Source of the DNA: CAYVTD01 sp964577665 | GTDB taxonomy: Bacteria > Bacteroidota > Ignavibacteria > Kapaibacteriales > UBA2268 | DNA length: 9,424 nt | Direction of reading: 5' to 3' | NCBI GenBank assembly: GCA_964577665.1 | Contig: CAZOBD010000159.1 | Span: 1-9,424, forward strand | Shown: piece after piece, positions 4,644 to 9,424 of the stretch | How the letters are laid out: every line of letters starts with the position of its first letter | How positions within the stretch are numbered: the first letter of the stretch is position 1 | Made by a program: the position numbers and the translations under genes | The notes under the pieces: model-generated | What the model saw: only the letters and a program-made list of their open reading frames with translations | Told to the model about the DNA's origin: nothing | Databases searched by the model: none

Positions 4644-5972
4644 TTATTTCTTCAGTTTAGCTTCATTATCTTTTAAGAACTCTTTTAATGTGGGTGCGCT
4701 GACCTCTGCGAGTTCATAGTAAACGCGTGTGTTTGGCTGTTTGATGTCGATAAAGCGTCCGAGGTTTATCGGGGTGCCGATGACGACGGAATCGCAGTCT
4801 GTGGCGGCGATAGATGCTTCTAAGTCTTTCATCTGCTGTTCGCCGTAGCCCATTGCGGGAAGCAGGATGCCGATTTCGGGATATGTGTCGAAGGTTTCCT
4901 GCAGTTTGCCGACGATGAAGGGACGCGGGTCAACGAGTTCGGCGGCTCCGTAGCGGCGCGCTGCCACTGTGCCGGCTCCCAAGTCCATTTCGCCGTGAGT
5001 GAGTGTGGGACCGTCTTCGACGACGAGCACTCTTTTGTTGGCAATTACTTTCGGATCGTCAACTCTGATGGCGCTGGCGGCGAGAATAACCTGTGCATCG
5101 GGGTTGTATTCGCGGATGTTGTCGAGCACTTCTTCCATGTCTTCGGGATAGGCGCTGTCGATTTTGTTCATAACGATTACGTCAGCCATGCGGAGGTTTA
5201 CTTCGCCGGGGTAATAGCTTATTTCGTGTCCCGGGCGGAGGGGGTCAACGACAACGATGGAAATGTCGGGTTTGTAAAAGGGCATGTCGTTGTTGCCGCC
5301 GTCCCAGACGATGACGTCAGCTTCTTTTTCGGCTTCGCGGACGATTGCTTCGTAGTCCACGCCTGAGTAAATGATGCTTCCCATGGCGATGTGGGGCTCG
5401 TATTCTTCCATTTCTTCGATAGTGCAGTCATGTTTTTTGAGGTCTTCGAGTTCGGCAAAGCGCTGAACTTTCTGTTTTTCCAAATCGCCGTATGGCATGG
5501 GGTGGCGGATGGATGCAACTTTGAGTCCCATATCCATTAAGGAGCGGACAACTGCACGGGTGGTCTGGCTTTTGCCGCAGCCGGTTCTGATGGCGGTAAT
5601 GCTGACGACCGGTTTTGTTGATTTGACCATTGTGGGCCAAGAGCCGAGCATTGAAAATTTGCATCCTGCTGCCATAACGCGGCTGCCGAGGTGCATAACT
5701 GTATCGTAGGGCAAATCGCTGTATGAAAGGACGCATTCGTCCACTTCGTATTCTTCAATAAGCTTTTCGAGGTCTTCTTCCGGCTTGATGGGAATGCCGC
5801 TCGGATAAAGTTTGCCTGCAAGCGCCGGCGGGTACATCCTGTCGTCGATGTCGGGAATCTGTGCGGCAGTGAAAGCTGCTATTTCCGTGCTTTCGTCATT
5901 TCTGTAAACCACATTGAAATTGTGGAAATCTCTGCCTGCCGCACCTAAGATTATTACTCTGTTCTTTTTCAT
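4644..5972 (-). CDS. cyclic 2,3-diphosphoglycerate synthetase-like P-loop NTPase
   Basis: 442 residues from the chosen start. An N-terminal Rossmann-like part begins RVIILGAAGRDFHNFN (about 5-20). It is followed by a P-loop domain with TGCGKS (about 130-135), an acidic strand DVIVWDGGNND, and NKID in VIVMNKID, as in SIMIBI-class GTPases. The whole matches the family named after archaeal cyclic 2,3-diphosphoglycerate synthetase, which closes the ring of 2,3-DPG with ATP. In bacteria the substrate is not established, so the name is by homology. The frame stays open upstream to 6110, but that 46-codon extension only reads through AT-rich spacer and palindromic repeats. AAGGAG (5979-5984) lies 5 bases before the ATG at 5970-5972, favouring that start over the neighbouring ATG at 5975. 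The gene is visibly richer in G+C than its neighbours. Confidence 0.85.
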   Translation of the reverse strand: MKKNRVIILGAAGRDFHNFNVVYRNDESTEIAAFTAAQIPDIDDRMYPPALAGKLYPSGIPIKPEEDLEKLIEEYEVDECVLSYSDLPYDTVMHLGSRVMAAGCKFSMLGSWPTMVKSTKPVVSITAIRTGCGKSQTTRAVVRSLMDMGLKVASIRHPMPYGDLEKQKVQRFAELEDLKKHDCTIEEMEEYEPHIAMGSIIYSGVDYEAIVREAEKEADVIVWDGGNNDMPFYKPDISIVVVDPLRPGHEISYYPGEVNLRMADVIVMNKIDSAYPEDMEEVLDNIREYNPDAQVILAASAIRVDDPKVIANKRVLVVEDGPTLTHGEMDLGAGTVAARRYGAAELVDPRPFIVGKLQETFDTYPEIGILLPAMGYGEQQMKDLEASIAATDCDSVVIGTPINLGRFIDIKQPNTRVYYELAEVSAPTLKEFLKDNEAKLKK

Positions 5973-5978
5973 CATATC

Positions 5979-5984
5979 TCCTTG
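5979..5984 (-). promoter_or_regulatory. ribosome-binding site that fixes the NTPase start
   Basis: AAGGAG on the minus strand lies 5 bases ahead of the ATG at 5970-5972 and only 2 ahead of the ATG at 5973-5975. It marks the downstream ATG as start and excludes the longer frame from 6110. Confidence 0.65.
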
Positions 5985-6071
5985 TTTTAAATATATTTGT
6001 GTAAAAAAATAATTAGAAATAAAATTAGTATAAAAATATTTAAGTTCTTTCAAAAGTCCTTCTATAGAGGA

Positions 6072-6187
6072 GAACACACCCCTTAATCCCCTCTTGAGAG
6101 GGGATTTCACTTATTATTTCCCCTCTTGAGAGGGGATTTCACTTATTATTTCCCCTCTTGAGAGGGGATTAAGGGGCGTGTGTGCCG
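6072..6187. repeat. triple tandem 32-bp palindromic repeat with inverted outer arms
   Basis: The core TCCCCTCTTGAGAGGGGA occurs at 6087-6104, 6119-6136 and 6151-6168, exactly 32 bases apart; the 14 bases between cores are the same in both gaps. Outside, ACACACCCCTTAA on the left and TTAAGGGGCGTGTGT on the right are inverted copies of each other. The same core and ACACACCCC arm flank the DUF559 gene at 7828-7863 and 8299-8333. It sits between the nucleotidyltransferase and NTPase genes. Confidence 0.85.
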
Positions 6188-6207
6188 CATTGTATATGAA
6201 AAATGTC

Positions 6208-6522
6208 TCAAAGCTTTATGCCCTCCTTTTCAACATTTTTATAAAAAGGAGTAAGAGAATGTTTTTCTTTCCAGTCTTTTTTTGTCAAAACCAAGGGGCT
6301 TATTATTTTCCCGTATTTATATTCCAAATCATACAGAGGGAAAACAATATTTCTTTCTTGTTCGAAAGTAATCTTGTCAGAATTTACAAGAACAAGAATG
6401 TCAAGGTCTGAATCCTCATTTGCTTCACCGCGTGCTTGAGAACCAAAGAGAATAATTTCAGCATCAGAACTTTTTGCTCTGATTCTTTCGGTTATCGAGT
6501 CCAGTATTTCCTTTGAGATCAT
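6208..6522 (-). CDS. minimal nucleotidyltransferase (MNT/KNTase fold)
   Basis: 104 residues. GSQARGEANEDSDLD (residues 27-41) is a perfect GSx10DxD signature of DNA polymerase beta-type minimal nucleotidyltransferases, with metal-binding Asp39 and Asp41. These small proteins commonly act as MntA-type antitoxins that modify a HEPN RNase toxin. No HEPN gene lies next to it here: 20 bases downstream come the palindromic repeats, and upstream is rocD. It may be an orphan or have lost its partner. The ATG at 6520-6522 has only a weak purine-rich leader. Length is normal for the family. Confidence 0.82.
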   Translation of the reverse strand: MISKEILDSITERIRAKSSDAEIILFGSQARGEANEDSDLDILVLVNSDKITFEQERNIVFPLYDLEYKYGKIISPLVLTKKDWKEKHSLTPFYKNVEKEGIKL

Positions 6523-6539
6523 AATTTGATAAAGGTTAA

Positions 6540-6570
6540 GATGTCCAACATCTCTAAGATGTTGAACATC
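6540..6570 (-). terminator. 14-bp hairpin between rocD and the nucleotidyltransferase gene
   Basis: 6540-6553 pairs with 6557-6570 (13 of 14 bases) around a 3-base loop; the core is CAACATCT/AGATGTTG. It starts 10 bases after the rocD stop. No U-tract follows, so it may slow or end transcription or be another dispersed palindrome. Confidence 0.5.
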
Positions 6571-6580
6571 TGTATTTGGT

Positions 6581-7780
6581 TTAATCCAATTCTTTCACAA
6601 CTTTTTCGATTTTCTCAACAGCCCAGTCTATCTCTTCCTTTGTGATAACCAAAGGAGGAGCAAATCTGATAATATTCTCATGCGTTTCTTTGCACAGGAT
6701 ACCTTCGTCCATAAGTTTTTCGCAGTAAGGACGTGCTTTTGTGTCTAATACGAAACCTATCCACAAGCCTCTGCCGCGTACTAAATCAATATGCGGCGAA
6801 TCTATCGAGCGCAGTTTATCCATGAAATACTCGCCAAGTTCTGCACTTTTTTCAATAAGCTTATCTTCTTCAATTACTTCTAATGAACGAATCGCAACGG
6901 CGGCGCCGAGCGGATTTCCGCCGAATGTAGAGCCGTGCTCGCCGGGTTTGATAACGCCGAGTATATCCTTGCTTGACAAAATAGCAGAAACGGGATAGTA
7001 GCCTCCTGAAAGTGCCTTGCCGATAATAACGATGTCAGGTCTGATACCTTCATGCTCAAATGCAAACAGCTTTCCGCTTCTGCCGAGTCCCGACTGAATT
7101 TCGTCGAGTATCATCAAAATATTATTTTCATCGCAAATCTGCCTGATACCTTTCAGGTATCCGTCGGGAGGAATTACAATGCCGCCCTCGCCCTGAATAG
7201 GCTCAACCATAATGGCTGCAGTGTTTTTGTTGATTTTTGATTTCAGGTCTTCCAGATCGCCGTATTTATGAATCGGAAAAGCATCTTTGCAGTAGGGTCC
7301 GAAGCCTTTGTAAGAAACCGGATCGGTTGAAAATCCGATAATGGTGGTCGTTCTGCCGTGGAAATTGCCGTCTGCAACAACGATTTCAGCTTTGTTTTCC
7401 TCCACGCCTTTTACGTCATAAGCCCAGCGGCGGGCAGTTTTAATAGCTGTTTCGACAGCTTCGGCACCGGAATTCATGGGCAGGGACATTTCAAAGCCGG
7501 TCATGTCGGTAAGTTTTTTATAAAGAAGAGGCAGCTTGTCATTTCTGAAAGCTCGGCTGGTAAGCGTTACCTTATCGACCTGCTCCAGAAAAGCTTCTTT
7601 AATTTTCGGGTTGCAATGCCCCTGATTGACTGCTGAATATGCCGCGAGGCAGTCCAGATATTTCTTTCCTTCTACATCGTAAACCCAAACGCCTTCCGCT
7701 TTGTTTATAACCACATCAAGCGGATGATAATTGTGTGCTCCGTAATCATTTTCAAGCTGAATATAATCCTGTGTCTTCAT
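6581..7780 (-). CDS. rocD: ornithine aminotransferase
   Basis: 399 residues, full length for ornithine delta-aminotransferase. It is a cytoplasmic PLP enzyme converting L-ornithine and 2-oxoglutarate to glutamate-5-semialdehyde and glutamate, linking arginine/ornithine and proline metabolism. The N-terminal YGAHNYHPLDVVINKAEG (about 13-30) is typical of the family and covers substrate-binding residues. NSGAEAVE (103-110) binds the cofactor phosphate. LDEIQSG (225-231) holds Asp226, which contacts the pyridine nitrogen, and GKALSGG (254-260) holds the Schiff-base Lys255. HGSTFGGNP (282-290) completes the phosphate site. AAAGGAAA lies just before the ATG at 7778-7780. It is transcribed leftward, ends at a hairpin, and has no partner catabolic genes nearby. 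Confidence 0.93.
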   Translation of the reverse strand: MKTQDYIQLENDYGAHNYHPLDVVINKAEGVWVYDVEGKKYLDCLAAYSAVNQGHCNPKIKEAFLEQVDKVTLTSRAFRNDKLPLLYKKLTDMTGFEMSLPMNSGAEAVETAIKTARRWAYDVKGVEENKAEIVVADGNFHGRTTTIIGFSTDPVSYKGFGPYCKDAFPIHKYGDLEDLKSKINKNTAAIMVEPIQGEGGIVIPPDGYLKGIRQICDENNILMILDEIQSGLGRSGKLFAFEHEGIRPDIVIIGKALSGGYYPVSAILSSKDILGVIKPGEHGSTFGGNPLGAAVAIRSLEVIEEDKLIEKSAELGEYFMDKLRSIDSPHIDLVRGRGLWIGFVLDTKARPYCEKLMDEGILCKETHENIIRFAPPLVITKEEIDWAVEKIEKVVKELD

Positions 7781-7827
7781 ATTTTCCTTTCGGTTTTGTG
7801 AAAAAAAATAGATATAATACTCTTAAA

Positions 7828-7863
7828 CATCCCCTCTTGAGAGGGGATTTAGGGGTGTGTTCC
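7828..7863 (+). repeat. left inverted repeat of the DUF559 unit
   Basis: Contains the 18-base palindromic core (7830-7847, centre TG) and the arm AGGGGTGTGTTCC facing the gene. It is the reverse complement of 8299-8333 apart from two mismatches and one gap. Confidence 0.85.
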
Positions 7864-7868
7864 CCCGG

Positions 7869-8252
7869 TTATTTCTCAAAATTCTCATATTCATTCTCAA
7901 CAATCCACTTCTCTATTAACTTGATACATCCTTCAATATTTTTTTTTATGTCTTCATCCTTAAATCTTAAGAATTTTACTCCAAATGACTCAAGCCTTTT
8001 TTGTCTTTCTTGGTCTTCTTCCATTTTAAAATCATGGCTCCTGCCGTCTATTTCAATAGCAAAGTTTAACTCGCTGCAGTAAAAATCCACAATGTATTCA
8101 TCCAAAGGTTTCTGACGATGGAAGTCAAAACCTGCTAATTTTTTACCTTTCAAATAATTCCATAAAATAATCTCGCTTTTTGTACTGTTATTTCTTAAGT
8201 ATCGGGCGTGTTCCTTTAGTTTTGGATTGTATGGTATTATTTCTCTTCGCAT
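7869..8252 (-). CDS. DUF559 / Vsr-like endonuclease-domain protein
   Basis: 127 residues covering one DUF559 domain of the PD-(D/E)XK/Vsr-like nuclease fold. The family signature is complete: NNSTKSEIILWNYLKGKKL (21-39, Glu27), FDFHRQKPLDEYIVDFYC (42-59, Asp56), and FAIEIDGRSHD (64-74, with Glu67, Asp69, His73), the usual catalytic and metal-binding residues. Such proteins are thought to cut or nick DNA, but the substrate of this group is not established. The gene sits alone between two inverted palindromic repeats and may act on them. A weak purine stretch (GAAGATAG) precedes the ATG at 8250-8252. The protein appears intact. Confidence 0.88.
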   Translation of the reverse strand: MRREIIPYNPKLKEHARYLRNNSTKSEIILWNYLKGKKLAGFDFHRQKPLDEYIVDFYCSELNFAIEIDGRSHDFKMEEDQERQKRLESFGVKFLRFKDEDIKKNIEGCIKLIEKWIVENEYENFEK

Positions 8253-8298
8253 AGTCTATCTTCATCTAAAAAACATACATACTGTTACTCCATACGCC

Positions 8299-8333
8299 GG
8301 ACACACCCCTTTATCCCCTCTCAAGAGGGGATG
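8299..8333 (-). repeat. right inverted repeat of the DUF559 unit
   Basis: Core 8314-8331 (centre CA, so reversed relative to the left copy) with the arm GGACACACCCCT facing the gene. It overlaps the end of the small ORF 8311-8493. Confidence 0.85.
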
Positions 8334-8493
8334 TCTTATCTTCATTTATCCTCAAAGCCATATCCGGAAAAATCCCCCTGCATCTGCATGAAAACATTTG
8401 GTCATCAAAAGGAAATTTTTCAAGTTTTTCAGAATTTATGAAACTTTCCTTTTTATGATATAATGATTTATAAAAATGATATATGGAATACAT
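8311..8493 (-). pseudogene. small ORF after the methyltransferase, apparently cut by the repeat
   Basis: 60 codons starting ATG at 8491-8493, just 3 bases after the methyltransferase stop (TAA GCA ATG), which suggests translational coupling. No family recognised: a basic, aromatic-rich start (MYSIYHFYKSLYHKKE) and a CRCR pair in the middle. The last residues (SPLERG) are read from the palindromic repeat at 8299-8333, so any original 3' end was replaced when the repeat arrived. It could also be a chance ORF. Confidence 0.35.
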
Positions 8494-8496
8494 TGC

Positions 8497-9369
8497 TTAT
8501 CCGAATAATGTTCTTACTTTAGGTTCACGCTTAATACTATCCTCTGATATTCCGGGCCAAATTTCTTCAATTCTATCTGTAAATCTGTAATAATTTTTAT
8601 ATTTATCTAATCTGTCAGAATCTTTGATTTTTTTGAGCCTATCCTCTATACATGCAACATTTTTAGGGTCAATTTCAATTCCCAGATATTTTCTTTGTAA
8701 CTGTTTGGCTGTAGCCAATGTTGTTCCTGTACCGGCAAAAGGGTCAAAGACTACATCCCTGGGTAGAGTTGATGAGAGAATAATTCTTAACAATAACGCT
8801 ATAGGTGACTGCTGCTTATGAAATCTTTCACCATCATCTGTTCTGATGGCTTCATCCCCGGCAAAATACCCTGATGTCAGCTCTCTTATATCATCCCAAA
8901 CATCCGTAACAAATACGCCGTTGGAATAATTTTGCTTATAATTCGGAGGAAGCGGAGGATCAATACGTAATTTATTAAAACTTAGAGCTTTGTCGCCTTT
9001 TACGGCAAAAGCTATTATTTGATAATGTTTTCCGTATCTGCTCGAGCATGGAACAGCAGAAGTCTTTTTTTTCCAAATAATTAAGTTCAACAGGTTCCAT
9101 CCCGATTCGCGAAGTGTTTTTAAAACTCTCTCTGTGTTTTTTTCTCTCTGCATGAAGTAAATAGTACCGCCCGGATTAGTAATTCTTTGAATATTCGAAC
9201 ATACTTCGGTCATCATTCCCCAATAATCTTCATCACTTAAATTATCGTCAAAATACCGGTATTCTTTGTTTTGATTAAAAGGAGGGTCGAGAAAAGTTAA
9301 ATCAACTCTTTCATCAATGTTTTTCAAAATTTCTGTGCAATCGCCCTGTATTATTTTATTGAATGACAT
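8497..9369 (-). CDS. site-specific DNA methyltransferase, beta class (N4/N6)
   Basis: 290 residues from the chosen start. The catalytic motif IV DPPF (about 28-31) comes before the AdoMet-binding motif I FDPFAGTGTT (about 208-217), and GDCTEILKNI lies near the start. This order marks a beta-class amino-methyltransferase (PF01555 family), which methylates adenine N6 or cytosine N4 in a specific sequence. The region between the motifs would hold target recognition; the site cannot be read off. The frame is open to 9414 with a TTG, but AAGGAG nine bases before the ATG at 9367-9369 supports starting with MSFNKIIQGDC. The gene overlaps the end of an upstream gene by 14 bases, as in many restriction-modification operons. 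Complete at the 3' end. Confidence 0.9.
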   Translation of the reverse strand: MSFNKIIQGDCTEILKNIDERVDLTFLDPPFNQNKEYRYFDDNLSDEDYWGMMTEVCSNIQRITNPGGTIYFMQREKNTERVLKTLRESGWNLLNLIIWKKKTSAVPCSSRYGKHYQIIAFAVKGDKALSFNKLRIDPPLPPNYKQNYSNGVFVTDVWDDIRELTSGYFAGDEAIRTDDGERFHKQQSPIALLLRIILSSTLPRDVVFDPFAGTGTTLATAKQLQRKYLGIEIDPKNVACIEDRLKKIKDSDRLDKYKNYYRFTDRIEEIWPGISEDSIKREPKVRTLFG

Positions 9370-9424
9370 TTTCCCATTCTCCTTCCAATCTGTCTTCGAC
9401 AAGTCTTTTTTCAAACATTTTCAG
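9356..9424 (-). CDS. C-terminal tail of an upstream gene, cut by window edge
   Basis: The minus strand is open from the window edge to the TAA at 9356-9358, giving a charged tail ending MFEKRLVEDRLEGEWENVIQ. Its stop lies inside the first codons of the methyltransferase (14-base overlap), and the methyltransferase ribosome site is within it. Only 22 codons are visible, so identity is unknown; a restriction endonuclease or another subunit of the same system is the natural guess. Confidence 0.5.
   Translation of the reverse strand: MKMFEKRLVEDRLEGEWENVIQ

Larger units (their letters stand above)
7828..8333. mobile_element. 506-bp unit: DUF559 nuclease gene between inverted palindromic repeats
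   Basis: Two inverted copies of a 35/36-base repeat (7828-7863 and 8299-8333) agree at 33 positions plus one gap. They enclose only one gene, the DUF559 protein, whose stop is 5 bases from the left copy. A 5-base direct repeat TCTTA lies outside on both sides (7821-7825 and 8334-8338), possibly a target-site duplication. This arrangement resembles a tiny mobile element or a repeat with its own enzyme. I infer mobility; the sequence does not prove it. Confidence 0.5.

Noticed and set aside
4829..5821. Several ORFs of 70-123 codons on both strands inside the NTPase gene
   Set aside because: Shadows caused by the higher G+C content and codon bias of the real gene; none has a ribosome site or family motif.
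5973..6110. 46-codon N-terminal extension of the NTPase frame
   Set aside because: It translates palindromic repeats and AT-rich spacer; the ribosome site at 5979-5984 lies within it and points to the ATG at 5970-5972.
6087..6168. Three evenly spaced identical repeats, as in a CRISPR array
   Set aside because: The intervening 14 bases are identical, so there are no spacers; each repeat is a near-perfect palindrome; no cas genes are present.
6178..6411. 77-codon ORF on the plus strand
   Set aside because: Antisense shadow of the nucleotidyltransferase gene.
6741..7636. ORFs of 61-92 codons within rocD
   Set aside because: They overlap a full-length, motif-complete rocD and show no features of their own.
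7735..8082. 115-codon ORF on the plus strand
   Set aside because: It reads through the rocD start, the left palindrome and the antisense of the DUF559 gene.
8624..8821. 65-codon ORF on the plus strand
   Set aside because: Antisense of the methyltransferase C-terminal half.
9370..9414. 15-codon extension of the methyltransferase to a TTG
   Set aside because: It has no family similarity and overlaps the tail of the upstream gene; the ATG at 9367-9369 has a good ribosome site.

Overview
The window looks like accessory DNA from a low-GC member of the Bacteroidota/Ignavibacteriota (FCB) group. The evidence is a type IX secretion (T9SS) C-terminal sorting domain, a TAnnTTTG-type promoter element, AT-rich codon use, and many short GC-rich palindromes between genes. 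Several genes (the cDPG-synthetase-like gene, rocD, the methyltransferase) have clear Shine-Dalgarno sequences, which fits Ignavibacteria somewhat better than classical Bacteroidetes. No rRNA, tRNA or CRISPR array was seen.

Region 1 (1 to about 2030) is an integron-like gene-cassette array with no integrase in view. Each unit starts just after the G of a GTT box. Each intact unit ends in an attC-like inverted repeat whose left arm is complementary to that same unit's own start: GTTGGCATTA/TAATGCCAAC, GTTGTCCTGAAT/ATTCAGGACAAC and GTTGTGCAAA/TTTGCACAAC. The order is: the end of an attC; cassette 1 (four-helix membrane protein); a 127-bp cassette that is almost only an attC and has no gene; a Fic-protein cassette; a second copy of the gene-less cassette whose left boundary is damaged; and a truncated cassette with the start of a small membrane protein. 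Cassette genes all read rightwards, as do the attC sites.

Region 2 (about 2030-4640) is scrapyard DNA. It holds a sulfotransferase with a doubtful start, flanked by two diverged direct repeats, then a leftward T9SS cargo gene that has lost most of its 5' part, and several families of palindromic repeats.

Region 3 (4644-7780) carries leftward housekeeping-like genes: a cyclic 2,3-diphosphoglycerate-synthetase-like P-loop NTPase, a minimal nucleotidyltransferase, and ornithine aminotransferase (rocD). Hairpins or a triple 32-bp palindromic repeat separate them.

Region 4 (7828-8333) is a compact 506-bp unit. A DUF559 (Vsr-like) nuclease gene fits almost exactly between two inverted copies of a 35/36-bp palindromic repeat whose 18-bp core also makes up the triple repeat at 6074-6187. 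It looks like a small mobile or repeat-spreading element. Region 5 (8311-9424, leftward) holds a small ORF that ends inside that repeat, a beta-class DNA methyltransferase, and the overlapping tail of an upstream gene, perhaps a restriction-modification operon.

The two most interesting systems are the cassette array with its repeated gene-less cassette, and the DUF559-plus-palindrome element.
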